A stretch of DNA of 64,000 nucleotides, taken from Legionella wadsworthii DSM 21896 = ATCC 33877. Its GTDB lineage: Bacteria > Pseudomonadota > Gammaproteobacteria > Legionellales > Legionellaceae. Location of the stretch: positions 515,360 to 579,359 of the forward strand of contig NZ_KL370759.1 in the NCBI RefSeq assembly GCF_000701265.1, written 5' to 3'. Numbering within the stretch: position 1 is the first letter of the stretch; every line of letters begins with the position of its first letter. The position numbers and the translations under genes were made by a program. The notes beneath the pieces are model-generated. The model was not told the DNA's origin. It did no database searches and saw only the letters and a program-made list of their open reading frames with translations. Shown in pieces: positions 16,485 to 26,340 of this stretch.

Positions 16485-18905
16485 TTACTCAGAAATGTTT
16501 TCAGTTTGTAATTTCTGAGCTTTTGAGCGAACGCAAGTCCTTTCATCCAATATTAATTCAATCATTTGATTATAAACAACTATCCTGTTGTGTAAATTAT
16601 AAAATTCAACTAATTTAACGTAGCATTCTTGAGGTGTAATCTCTATTTCGTAGCGGTTTTGCTGGAAAACGATTGAAAATTTTAATCGGGATATCCAATC
16701 GGGCAGTTTTGGGTCAAGAGTTAATATTCCTTTGGTAATTTTAAGGCCAGTATAGTCTTTAAATAAAACTGAAATAGTTGCTGTCATAACGCCTAAATGA
16801 ATACCCTCTTGAGTGGTTCCACCTTGTGTATCTTCAATATCACTAACTAAAGCTTCTTGATAAAGCTCTTTTGCTTTTTGGGGCGAATACTTTAAAAGGA
16901 GGGATGCAAAAGTAATTTTACTTAAAGTGGAGCCATGGGAGGTTCTTTTTAAATAGTAGTCTATAGTATTTTTCTTTATTTCTTCATTATAGGGATATCC
17001 AAGCTGCAATAAAATTTGTTTCACTTCTTGTTCTTCGAGAAGAAAATACAGCATCAAGGTATCTGGTTGTTTTGCAATTTGATATTGATTGGGATCAATG
17101 CCTTCGGCTTTTAAAATGCGATCTAGACGTTCTAAATTGGAGTATTTTGCTTTGTAGCGGTTCCAATCAAATTCTTTTAGATTCTCATAACCTTCAAATT
17201 GGCTGATAAGACCTTGATGAAATGGTACAAACATATTTGAAGTGATATGTTTCCATTTGCTGATTTCCAAATCGGTAATATTTAAATTTTCAAATAAATT
17301 TTTGATAAATTTTTTACTTAGAATTTTGGTTAATTCAAGCGCTTTTTCTAAAGCCCATACGGTCATTATATTTGTGTAACTGTTATTTTTTAGACCTTGA
17401 GAAGTAGAGTAGGGATGACTCTCATGATATTCATCAGGCCCCATTACGCCAATGATTTCATATTGGTTTTTTATCGGGTTGAATGTGGTGATGCTACACA
17501 GAAATTTGGCGATTTCAAAAATTATCTCGGCACCATATTCAATCATAAAACTGATGTCTTTGGTTATTTGATAATAATTCCATATATTATAAATAATTGC
17601 TAAATTGACGTGGCGTTGATTGTGGCTATTATCTGGTCCCCAAGTCGAAGATTGAGGGTTTAAATGGAACTTTTGTGTTTCTTCCTCACCATTACTCGAG
17701 CTTTGCCAAGGAAACATTGCACCTTTAAATCCATTCTCTTGTGCCAACATTCTCGCAGCATCTAAGCGATAATACCGATACATGAGCAGTGAACGTGCTA
17801 TATCTGGAAATTGATAGAAGAAAAAGGGTAAAATATAGAGCTCGTCCCAAAATACATGTCCCCGATAAGCTTCTCCGTGCAAGCCTCGAGCAGGAGCCCC
17901 ATAGTCAATGGATTTGCTGTGTTTGGATATTGATTGAAGCGTATGGAAGATATGTAGGCGAATTAATCGTTGTTCACCATTTTTTGAATCCATTTCAATG
18001 TCGGATTGCTCCCATAAGTGTCTCCATGAGCGCTTATGCTCCCTCAATAGCTCCTTAAAAGAGGGTGCTTTGGTAATGAGTTTCTTAGCTTCATACAAAT
18101 TTTCATGAATCGCACGATCTTTAGAGTAAAAAAGGCTTAACAACTTGTGAATACTTACTTTTTCAAAAGGTTTAATTTCTAATTCAAAACATTGATGAAT
18201 ATTTTGCTCTTCTTCGATTATTGTAGAATGACAGGTTAATTTTTTATTATTCTGGAAAATTTCTGTTTTTATCACTTCTGAAATTTCAATATGCGATGTT
18301 TTTGTTCTTGTTTGGAGAAATAGATATTCTTCTGAGAAGTGGCCTAAATTTAATATCTCAAGGTGGTGATTGTTTAATTCACGATAGCGTTGCACCCCAT
18401 TATTATGAACAGAACCCATAATAGAAGAACGGATCAGAATTTTTCCTTGCCAATTATGTGCGGTAATAGAGTAGCGTAGTGCTGCTATATGTTTATTATG
18501 TTGGCTAACAAAGCGGAGGCTGTTTACCGTGAAGATCCTCTCCTCTTTATCTTTAAATGTGATCGTTCTTTTAGTCATTCCATTCTTGAGATGCAGAATT
18601 TCCCGATAAGATAAAATGTCCATATCGCTTACATCTACCCAATCTTCATCATTAATTTTGAATGTAACAGGCAGCCAATTCGGCAGATTTACTAAATCTT
18701 CATTAATGAGTTCTTTCTCAACAATTTTACTGGTTGAGCGGTTATAGACTCCTGCTAAATATGTTCCAGGATAATGGATGTCAGAAACCGAATCTTCATG
18801 TGCTCCCCTTGTTGCAAAATAACCATTCCCTAAAGTTGAAATTGTCTCTCTTAAACGCACCAAATTGGCGTCAAAACTCCGATGACTGATAATCCAATGA
18901 CTCAT
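16485..18905 (-). CDS. GH65 disaccharide phosphorylase (trehalose/maltose/kojibiose type)
   Basis: This 806-residue enzyme would split an alpha-linked disaccharide with phosphate to give glucose and beta-glucose-1-phosphate. The GH65 layout is complete: the N-terminal beta-sandwich (about 1-270, including TLGNGYFATRGAHED), the alpha/alpha barrel with FWDELYILPFF near 355, the catalytic acid in GVMGPDEYHESHP near residue 490, then KQPDTLMLYFLL and the phosphate-site HGSTLSK. The C-terminal beta domain follows. Its start overlaps the end of the beta-phosphoglucomutase fusion gene by 35 bases. That partner would convert the beta-glucose-1-phosphate to glucose-6-phosphate, so trehalose or maltose are the likely substrates. 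Exact disaccharide specificity cannot be read from sequence. Confidence 0.9.
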   Translation of the reverse strand: MSHWIISHRSFDANLVRLRETISTLGNGYFATRGAHEDSVSDIHYPGTYLAGVYNRSTSKIVEKELINEDLVNLPNWLPVTFKINDEDWVDVSDMDILSYREILHLKNGMTKRTITFKDKEERIFTVNSLRFVSQHNKHIAALRYSITAHNWQGKILIRSSIMGSVHNNGVQRYRELNNHHLEILNLGHFSEEYLFLQTRTKTSHIEISEVIKTEIFQNNKKLTCHSTIIEEEQNIHQCFELEIKPFEKVSIHKLLSLFYSKDRAIHENLYEAKKLITKAPSFKELLREHKRSWRHLWEQSDIEMDSKNGEQRLIRLHIFHTLQSISKHSKSIDYGAPARGLHGEAYRGHVFWDELYILPFFFYQFPDIARSLLMYRYYRLDAARMLAQENGFKGAMFPWQSSSNGEEETQKFHLNPQSSTWGPDNSHNQRHVNLAIIYNIWNYYQITKDISFMIEYGAEIIFEIAKFLCSITTFNPIKNQYEIIGVMGPDEYHESHPYSTSQGLKNNSYTNIMTVWALEKALELTKILSKKFIKNLFENLNITDLEISKWKHITSNMFVPFHQGLISQFEGYENLKEFDWNRYKAKYSNLERLDRILKAEGIDPNQYQIAKQPDTLMLYFLLEEQEVKQILLQLGYPYNEEIKKNTIDYYLKRTSHGSTLSKITFASLLLKYSPQKAKELYQEALVSDIEDTQGGTTQEGIHLGVMTATISVLFKDYTGLKITKGILTLDPKLPDWISRLKFSIVFQQNRYEIEITPQECYVKLVEFYNLHNRIVVYNQMIELILDERTCVRSKAQKLQTENISE

Positions 18906-20439
18906 AACAAACTTCCTTAAAATTATTTAAATAATTTAAAAATTGCAAAACTTTCTTAGGGGATTTTAAAAAATAACTCGCATGTGTTTTATGAAATTCT
19001 GAGGTTACTTTGATATTGATGCCTTTAAAACTAAGCTGTTTGAAGGCATCTTCATCGGTAACATCATCGCCAATATAAATGGGAATTAAATTGTTTTTCA
19101 TTGTTTTCAATTGATTTAAAATGTTTTCTGCAGCGATACCTTTATTCCATTGAATATTAGGACGTATTTCAAACACTTTTTTTCCATAGTGCCGAGATAA
19201 GTTTGGAAAATTAGTTAAATATTCATCTATTTTATTAGAAATGAACTCATGAGATGCTTCCTCGACCATTCGGTAATGAATGGATAAGGAAAATTTTTTG
19301 TTTTCAATAACACAACCTTCTATGCTTGCTAGCTCTTGTGAGAGGATAGTAAAAATACTTTGAAGATCGTCTACGAACTCATGCCCCATTTGATAAAACA
19401 TTTTAGAGTGTTCTGGTCCTTCAAATTCAAGACCATGGTTGCCCGAATAAAATATATTTGGAACATTGATGAGGCGTTTCAAATTGTCCAGTTTTCTACC
19501 ACTTATGATCACCGTCCTATATTTTCGAGATAACTCAGAAAGGCATTGAAACATCAGTGGTGGAAGTAATGCATATTCCGGATGATCCACTATAGGCGTT
19601 AAAGTTCCATCGTAATCAAGGAAAATAATCAATTCATTGTCATTTTTAATTAAATTCGAAATCAAAGGAAGCGCATTGAATGCTGATTCCAGAATGTTAA
19701 TTTTGTTATTTAAAATCTTTTGATAAAATAAAATTTGTTTTTTTGATAGATCAGGAAGGATATAATCTGCGCCTAATTCATTAAATTTAGACCTTAATTT
19801 ATTTTGTCTGTCTAAAGCAATGACTAGACCAAACTTTCCTTCTTTAGCAGCTTTTACTCCAGCTAGTGCATCTTCAATGACCATGCATTCTTCAGGGAGT
19901 AAATTTAATCTATTTGCAGCTTCTAAAAAAATTGCGGGATTTGGTTTGCCAGGAATACCTAATTCTTGTGCTATTTTTCCATCAACCCGGACTGGAAATA
20001 AATTTTCGATGGTAGCGCTTTTCAATACTTCGAAACAATTTTTACTTGACGAAATAATCGCAATAGCATAATTGTTAATGAGTAAATATTCTATGAATTC
20101 TAATGTATCAGGAAAGCATTTTACTTTTTGCGATGCAAGGTTTGAAAGCAAACATAAGTTTTTTTTATGACAGATATCCTCAATACATTCATCCATAGAA
20201 GAATACAAATTCTGAATGTCTTTAAAAGTGATTTGGCGAGAATTGATAAAATTAGAGATCCCATCAATACGCGGCATTCCATCTAAATAATTAAAATATT
20301 CTTCCTCTGTAAAAGGAAGGTAAGATGAGTCAATTTGGAAAAGCAGTTGATCGAGAATTACTTTCCATGCGTTATAATGGGTAACGGCAGTTTGCGTCAC
20401 TACACCATCCATATCAAAAATAATGCCTTTTATGGCCAT
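18871..20439 (-). CDS. Beta-phosphoglucomutase-like HAD / trehalose-phosphatase fusion
   Basis: It has two HAD domains in 522 residues. The N-terminal domain (about 1-235) is of beta-phosphoglucomutase type: GIIFDMDGVVTQTAVTHYNAW with Asp9 and Asp11, a helical cap, SSSKN, and VIEDALAGVKAA. The C-terminal domain (about 260-510) is trehalose-phosphatase: FLDYDGTLTPIVDHPEYALL, TVIISGR and YIGDDVTDEDAF. The first domain would isomerise the beta-glucose-1-phosphate made by the GH65 enzyme whose gene follows with a 35-base overlap. The second would dephosphorylate trehalose-6-phosphate, duplicating the phosphatase half of OtsA-OtsB. Fusions of this kind are found near GH65 genes in other bacteria. 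Confidence 0.88.
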   Translation of the reverse strand: MAIKGIIFDMDGVVTQTAVTHYNAWKVILDQLLFQIDSSYLPFTEEEYFNYLDGMPRIDGISNFINSRQITFKDIQNLYSSMDECIEDICHKKNLCLLSNLASQKVKCFPDTLEFIEYLLINNYAIAIISSSKNCFEVLKSATIENLFPVRVDGKIAQELGIPGKPNPAIFLEAANRLNLLPEECMVIEDALAGVKAAKEGKFGLVIALDRQNKLRSKFNELGADYILPDLSKKQILFYQKILNNKINILESAFNALPLISNLIKNDNELIIFLDYDGTLTPIVDHPEYALLPPLMFQCLSELSRKYRTVIISGRKLDNLKRLINVPNIFYSGNHGLEFEGPEHSKMFYQMGHEFVDDLQSIFTILSQELASIEGCVIENKKFSLSIHYRMVEEASHEFISNKIDEYLTNFPNLSRHYGKKVFEIRPNIQWNKGIAAENILNQLKTMKNNLIPIYIGDDVTDEDAFKQLSFKGINIKVTSEFHKTHASYFLKSPKKVLQFLNYLNNFKEVCYESLDYQSSEF

Positions 20440-21127
20440 AAATAGTTTTCCTGAACTTTATTCCAGTTTTTTAGATTAGTTGGGAACGGAAATTATAACT
20501 ATTAAAAAAAGTCTTAAAATGAATAAGATAATCCTTCATATCCATACTCATAATTAGTTAATTACACTAAGGAAATACATTATAGAGGTCTCGAATTCCT
20601 CCAAATTTACTCAATCTGGAATCTGAACTGTCAGGGGTTTACTTAAGGAATTTACAGGTCTGTGAAGCTACTTTTTGTATAAGATGCCGTTACACCTTTC
20701 AATTTGAGTGGATAATCAATCTTATTTATATTCTGCTGAAAATTGAAATTAACCTCGAAATTCAACCTGTAAATGAATCTTGCTTTAAAATAATGGCGGT
20801 ATTTATTTTATATTTGAAATAAAGTATAGGAGGAGGAACAAAGCAAGAAACCAAACTTTGGTGATGGGCAAATAACATATTTAAAGCCTGTAACAGAGGA
20901 GCAGGGAAATTTTTTTGTGTTTTCTTGCTGCTCTATATATTAAACAGTTAGATCAAAAAATATTTCTAAATCTTATTCAAATCGATGAAAACAATAAAAA
21001 TATAATAAGAAGTAATAAATCCTATTAAGGTAACTCCTTAAGGCTATTACTTTTTTTCTATTGTATTCTTTTTTATTTAATAAGTGCTTGTCGAACTTAT
21101 TCTTTTTGACCTCTCTTAAGAACAACA
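20440..21127. other. 688-base divergent intergenic region and glgE leader
   Basis: No convincing protein gene lies between the divergent fusion gene and glgE. It is AT-rich and must hold promoters in both directions. A purine-rich stretch (AGGAGGAGGAA near 20829-20839) has no start codon suitably behind it. A weak hairpin (GAGCAG with CTGCTC, about 20898-20932) and a strong intrinsic terminator (21011-21058) lie on the plus strand ahead of glgE. Confidence 0.5.
21011..21058 (+). terminator. Intrinsic terminator in the glgE leader
   Basis: A compound stem (AGTAATA with TATTACT, CC with GG, TTAAGG with CCTTAA, loop TAACT) is followed directly by seven T at 21051-21057. It faces the same way as glgE and ends 70 bases before its ATG, yet no gene on this strand precedes it. 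It is therefore either the end of an unannotated small RNA or an attenuator that the operon transcript must read through. Confidence 0.7.
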
Positions 21128-23080
21128 ATGATAAAAGAACAAATTAATGGATTGAAAAAGGTTTGGATTAATCATATTTATCCAGAAATCGATGAAGGGG
21201 CATTTCCTGTCAAACGTATCATAGGAGATGAAATTACTGTTTCAGCTGATATTTTCTGTGACGGTATTGATGAAATAGTTGCAGTGTTACATTTTAAGCA
21301 TCAGTCGGAAAAGAATATTAAAAAAATCTATTTTCTTCCTTTAGGTAATGATCGATGGGAAACTCAATTTCAAGCCACCAAATTAGGTGTTTATACGTAT
21401 TCATTACATGCATGGACCAGCGATTTTTTAACCTGGAGAAACAGATTTTTAAAAAAATTAGAGTTTAAAGAAGACATCGATATCGAAAAAAGGATAGGGG
21501 AAAATTTACTCAGAAAATCCTGTGAAAAAAATCCAAATCCTATCGTAGAAGAAATTATTAAAAAACTTTATGACTTAAAGAGTAAAGCCCAACTAAGAAA
21601 ATTACTTACAAATCAAAAATTGGAATTATGGATGAATGAAAATCTTCAACCAGATTTCGTGAGCGATTCTAAAAATCTAACTCTTGTCATCGATCCAATT
21701 AAGGCAAGATTTAGTACATGGTACGAGGCATTTCCTCGTTCTTTGTCACCTGATCCGATGCAACATGGAACTTTTCAGGATGTGATTAATTATTTGCCTA
21801 AATTGCAGAAAATGGGCTTCGATGTACTTTATTTGCCTCCAATCCACCCTATTGGAATCAGCAATAGAAAAGGTGCAAACAATAGCCCTAAAGCCGGCGT
21901 TAAAGATCCAGGTAGCCCGTGGGCAATTGGTTCAAAAGAAGGAGGGCATAAAAGCATTCTACCCGAATTAGGCTCAATTAAAGATTTTCGTTTATTAATA
22001 AAGAAAGCTCGGGAACATCATATCGATATCGCCCTTGATTTTGCGATCCAGTGCAGTCCAGATCACCCTTATTTAAATGAGCACCCGGATTGGTTTAAAC
22101 ATCGTCCGGATGGAACTTTGCAATACGCTGAAAACCCTCCCAAAAAATATCAGGATATTTATCCTTTAAATTTTGCCTCTAAAGAATGGCCGTTAATGTG
22201 GGAAGAGTTAAAATCAATTGTCGCGTTTTGGGTAAAAGAAGGGGTAACCCTGTTCAGAGTAGATAACCCACATACAAAACCCTTTATTTTCTGGCAGTGG
22301 TTAATCAATGAAATTAAATCAAAAAATCCTGAGGTATTGTTTTTAGCTGAAGCATTTACACGCCCCAAAGTGATGCAACATTTAGCTAAATGCGGTTTTT
22401 CACAATCCTATACCTATTTTACATGGCGTAATACAAAAGAAGAACTCACCTCGTACTTAACAGAATTAATCTCGACTCCTTTAATTGACTATTTCCGTCC
22501 CAACTTTTGGGTAAATACTCCGGATATATTAACAGAGGTATTACAAAAAGGCGGCCGTCCTGCCTTTATTATTCGTTTGATATTGGCAGCAACTTTAAGC
22601 GCCAATTATGGAATGTTTGGTCCTGCCTATGAAAATTGTATCCGAGAGCCCTTACATGAAGGTTCTGAAGAATATATGGATTCTGAGAAATACCGAATTG
22701 CTTTTTGGAAAGATTCTAAAGAAAATATAAGTGAACTGATTTCCTTAGTGAATGCCATTCGCTATCTGCATCCCTGTTTACAAAATAATAGCTCACTCAT
22801 TTTTTATCCTACGGATAATCCTCAGATTATTTGTTACAGCAAGCATGATTCTTCCAGTAAAGATACACTCCTTATGGTCGTGAATCTTGATTATCAGTAC
22901 AAACAATCAGGTTTCATTTCAATTGATTTAAATCTTCTTGGAATCAAAACAAACCCATTTAAAGTGCGTGATTTATTTACTAACGAAATTTATACATGGC
23001 AACACGGATCCTGTTATGTAGAACTTGATCCACAAAAAGAGCGGTATGCTCATATTTTACATGTAAAGGATGTACTCTAA
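21128..23080 (+). CDS. glgE: Maltose-1-phosphate maltosyltransferase GlgE (GH13_3)
   Basis: It extends alpha-1,4-glucan chains using maltose-1-phosphate and releases phosphate. At 650 residues it has the GlgE layout: an N-terminal beta-sandwich (about 10-110), a helical segment, and the GH13 barrel with DVLYLPPIHPIG, the nucleophile Asp379 in LFRVDNPHTKP, the acid Glu408 in LAEAFTRP, and the C-terminal beta domain. The Asp-Glu spacing of 29 equals that of Streptomyces GlgE (D394, E423). It opens a six-gene operon; its TAA shares one base with the next ATG. Together with the TreS-maltokinase fusion it converts trehalose to glucan, replacing a GlgC/GlgA route, neither gene of which is seen here. 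Confidence 0.95.
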   Translation: MIKEQINGLKKVWINHIYPEIDEGAFPVKRIIGDEITVSADIFCDGIDEIVAVLHFKHQSEKNIKKIYFLPLGNDRWETQFQATKLGVYTYSLHAWTSDFLTWRNRFLKKLEFKEDIDIEKRIGENLLRKSCEKNPNPIVEEIIKKLYDLKSKAQLRKLLTNQKLELWMNENLQPDFVSDSKNLTLVIDPIKARFSTWYEAFPRSLSPDPMQHGTFQDVINYLPKLQKMGFDVLYLPPIHPIGISNRKGANNSPKAGVKDPGSPWAIGSKEGGHKSILPELGSIKDFRLLIKKAREHHIDIALDFAIQCSPDHPYLNEHPDWFKHRPDGTLQYAENPPKKYQDIYPLNFASKEWPLMWEELKSIVAFWVKEGVTLFRVDNPHTKPFIFWQWLINEIKSKNPEVLFLAEAFTRPKVMQHLAKCGFSQSYTYFTWRNTKEELTSYLTELISTPLIDYFRPNFWVNTPDILTEVLQKGGRPAFIIRLILAATLSANYGMFGPAYENCIREPLHEGSEEYMDSEKYRIAFWKDSKENISELISLVNAIRYLHPCLQNNSSLIFYPTDNPQIICYSKHDSSSKDTLLMVVNLDYQYKQSGFISIDLNLLGIKTNPFKVRDLFTNEIYTWQHGSCYVELDPQKERYAHILHVKDVL

Positions 23081-26000
23081 TGAATTTAATAAACAATCTC
23101 TCAGATTGGTACAAAGATGCAATCATTTATCAGGTGCACGTACGAAGTTTCTATGACAGCAATGGAGATGGGATAGGTGATTTTAAAGGATTAATGGACA
23201 AACTTCCTTATATTGAATTTTTAGGGGTTAATACTATCTGGTTACTGCCTTTTTATCCTTCCCCTTTGAAAGACGAGGGCTATGACATCGCAGATTATAT
23301 GACTGTGAATCCTATATATGGAACACTAAATGATTTCAAAAAATTTTTAAAAGAGGCTCATAAAAGAAACATCAGAGTCATCACCGAATTAGTCATCAAT
23401 CATACATCAAGCCAACATGAATGGTTTAAAAAATCACGTAATGCAAAACCGGGCTCGCCCTGGAGAAATTTCTATGTATGGAGTGATACCCCCGATAAAT
23501 ACAGTGAAGCAAGAATTATATTTCGTGATTTTGAAACGTCTAATTGGACTTGGGATTCAACTGCAGATGCTTATTATTGGCATCGTTTTTATTCCCATCA
23601 GCCTGATTTAAATTACGATAATCCCAATGTGCAAAAAGAAATATTCAAAATCGTTGATTTTTGGTTGGGAATGGGAGTTGATGGATTAAGGCTGGATGCA
23701 ATTCCTTATTTATTTCAAAGGGAGGGCACCAATTGCGAGAATCTTCCAGAAACACATCAATTTTTAAAAAAACTCAATGCACATATACAAAATAAATTCA
23801 AAAATAAATTTCTTTTGGCGGAAGCAAATCAATGGCCAGAAGATGCAGTAAAGTATTTTGGTGATGGGGATGAGTGCCAAATGGCATTTCATTTCCCATT
23901 AATGCCAAGGATGTATATGTCTGTGCAAATGGAAGATCGCTTCCCTATTATAGACATTATGGAACAAACCCCGACCCTTCCTGAACCATGCCAATGGGCA
24001 ATATTTTTAAGAAATCATGATGAATTAACTTTGGAAATGGTCACTGATGAAGAACGGGATTTTATGTATCGCATGTATACTAACGATCCCAAAATGCGAA
24101 TTAATTTAGGAATTAGGCGTCGGCTTGCTCCTTTAATGTCCGGAGATAGAAGAAAAATAGAATTGTTAAATGCTTTTTTATTTTCTATGCCAGGTACCCC
24201 CGTTATTTATTATGGCGATGAAATCGGCATGGGCGATAATTTTTATCTTGGGGATAGAAATGGTGTAAGAACACCGATGCAATGGTCTAATGACAGTAAT
24301 GCGGGCTTCTCTGAGGCTAACCCTCAAAAACTATACTTACCTGTTATTATTGATCCCGAATACAACTATCAAGCTGTCAATGTCAAATTACAAGAAGGTA
24401 ATTCTCAATCATTATTGTGCTGGATGAAAAAACTCATCGAGCTTAGAAGCGCATATACTGCATTTAGCCGAGGGAGTATTGAATTTTTATATCCTAATAA
24501 TTCAAAGGTTATTGCCTTTTATCGAATTCATAACGAACAAAAAATATTGGTGCTCATCAATTTATCTCGTCATACGCAAAATTTTAATCTGGATCTCTCA
24601 CAGTTCGTTAATCATCCACTTATAGAAGCTTTTGGAAAAACAGAATTCCCTACGATTACAGAAAATCCTTATTTTTTTATATTGTCCCCTTATGGATTTT
24701 TATGGTTGGAAATAGGAGAAAAATCCAAGGTTCCTGAAAGTTTGAATTTAAAAGACAGAATACTCAATATAAAAGACAAATGGAGTGAAATCCTATCAGG
24801 CTCTAACCGTAAAAAATTAGAAGGCTTGTTACTGGATTACATTCCCACATGCAGGTGGTACCGATCCAAGAGTAATTTAATTTCCAAAGTAAAAATTATG
24901 GATGAGATTTTATTTAAAAATCATAAAAATCCTATATATTTTCTTCTATTAGAAATTGATTATATCAACAAACATTCAGAAGATTATTTTTTATTTTTAA
25001 CTTCTGAAGTTGGAGAGGACTTTACTGAAAAAGCAATTTGTCAATTAATTGACAGAAAGGGACAACAAACTTTTTTAATTGATGCCTTGTATAGTACAAA
25101 TGCTAGCATGCACTTATTTCATTTTTTCCGATCCAATAAAACAATTCAGGGAACTGTAGGTTCCATTGCAGTCAATACCACGCGTTATAAAGAAATTTTA
25201 AATAAAAAAGAAGATGTAATTATAAAACCTCTAGATAAAGAACAGTCTAATACATCGCTTTTGTATGGGGATACCGCTCTTTTGAAAATGTATCGTCTTT
25301 CTGAAAAAGGGATTAATCCAGAAGTAGAAATAAATGAATTTCTTCTGAGTAACAATAAATATATCTCGCCTAAATTAGCAGTGACCATTAATTATATTAA
25401 CAAGCAAAATATATCAACCGCGGGAATCATTCAAGAGTATATTCCTAACGAAGGAGATGGCTGGAATTATAGTTTAAATATTATTTCTAATATTTGTGAA
25501 AATTTTAAAAGTTTCGATTTATTTCAAAATAAAAAAGAAGTGGTATTTCCCTGGATAAAAATTAGCGATCCTCTTCCGAAAAAGATTTTAGACTCATTAG
25601 ATATTTACGCACACGCTGTAAAAATCATTGCACAAAAAACAGCCCAGATGCACTTGGCATTGATGGGTAATGCTTCCAATAAAGCATTCGAAGCAGAAAA
25701 TTACACACTCTTTGATCAGCGAAGTTTATATCAATCCCTGAGAAGTGTGATTGTCAAAACATCTAAACTGGTCTCTGCCAAATCACTGAGTATAAATGGG
25801 GAAATGCAAAAAAAACTGGACTTTTTCTTCAGTAACAAAAATAAGTTATTCAATAATTTGGAATATCTTCTTTCTAAAAAATTAGGGGGGAAAAAAATAC
25901 GGTGTCATGGAGATTTTCATCTTGGGCAGACTTTGTATACCGGTGACGACTTTATCATTATTGATTATGAGGGTGAACCATGCAGGCCATTATCGGAACG

Positions 26001-26340
26001 TAAAATAAAATATCCCCCATTAAAAGATTTGGCGAGCATGTTACGTTCCTTTCATTATGCGATTTATACTGTGCTTAATGAGAATATGCTTATCTCATCT
26101 TCTTTTGATCCGGAAATATGGTATAGCTGGATTTGCAATATATTTATTCAGACCTATCTTGATTACCCTGAAGTTCGCTCATTATTACCTTCTGAAAATG
26201 AATTTTTTTCGCTGCTCCTCAAAGCTTATATGCTAGAGAAAGTATTCTACGAAATAAATTATGAAATAAACAATCGACCTGATTGGGTCCACGTACCTTG
26301 TATGGGTTTATTGAACCTTATGGGAGATAACCCATTATGA
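23080..26340 (+). CDS. treS: Trehalose synthase / maltokinase fusion (TreS-Mak)
   Basis: It interconverts trehalose and maltose and then phosphorylates maltose with ATP to maltose-1-phosphate, the GlgE substrate. The GH13_16 TreS half (about 1-560) begins DAIIYQVHVRSFYDSNGDGI, with nucleophile Asp206 in GLRLDAIPY, acid Glu248 in LAEANQWP and the NHDELTLEM site. The C-terminal half (about 580-1086) is an aminoglycoside-phosphotransferase-like kinase with the catalytic loop CHGDFHLGQ (Asp945) and IIIDYEGEP for metal binding. This fusion is known from several proteobacteria. The gene overlaps glgE by one base and malQ-glgB by four, so translation is coupled. Confidence 0.95.
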   Translation: MNLINNLSDWYKDAIIYQVHVRSFYDSNGDGIGDFKGLMDKLPYIEFLGVNTIWLLPFYPSPLKDEGYDIADYMTVNPIYGTLNDFKKFLKEAHKRNIRVITELVINHTSSQHEWFKKSRNAKPGSPWRNFYVWSDTPDKYSEARIIFRDFETSNWTWDSTADAYYWHRFYSHQPDLNYDNPNVQKEIFKIVDFWLGMGVDGLRLDAIPYLFQREGTNCENLPETHQFLKKLNAHIQNKFKNKFLLAEANQWPEDAVKYFGDGDECQMAFHFPLMPRMYMSVQMEDRFPIIDIMEQTPTLPEPCQWAIFLRNHDELTLEMVTDEERDFMYRMYTNDPKMRINLGIRRRLAPLMSGDRRKIELLNAFLFSMPGTPVIYYGDEIGMGDNFYLGDRNGVRTPMQWSNDSNAGFSEANPQKLYLPVIIDPEYNYQAVNVKLQEGNSQSLLCWMKKLIELRSAYTAFSRGSIEFLYPNNSKVIAFYRIHNEQKILVLINLSRHTQNFNLDLSQFVNHPLIEAFGKTEFPTITENPYFFILSPYGFLWLEIGEKSKVPESLNLKDRILNIKDKWSEILSGSNRKKLEGLLLDYIPTCRWYRSKSNLISKVKIMDEILFKNHKNPIYFLLLEIDYINKHSEDYFLFLTSEVGEDFTEKAICQLIDRKGQQTFLIDALYSTNASMHLFHFFRSNKTIQGTVGSIAVNTTRYKEILNKKEDVIIKPLDKEQSNTSLLYGDTALLKMYRLSEKGINPEVEINEFLLSNNKYISPKLAVTINYINKQNISTAGIIQEYIPNEGDGWNYSLNIISNICENFKSFDLFQNKKEVVFPWIKISDPLPKKILDSLDIYAHAVKIIAQKTAQMHLALMGNASNKAFEAENYTLFDQRSLYQSLRSVIVKTSKLVSAKSLSINGEMQKKLDFFFSNKNKLFNNLEYLLSKKLGGKKIRCHGDFHLGQTLYTGDDFIIIDYEGEPCRPLSERKIKYPPLKDLASMLRSFHYAIYTVLNENMLISSSFDPEIWYSWICNIFIQTYLDYPEVRSLLPSENEFFSLLLKAYMLEKVFYEINYEINNRPDWVHVPCMGLLNLMGDNPL

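Noticed and set aside
20829..20880. Small protein gene behind AGGAGGAGGAA in the glgE leader
   Set aside because: The only nearby start codons lead to stops within a few codons.
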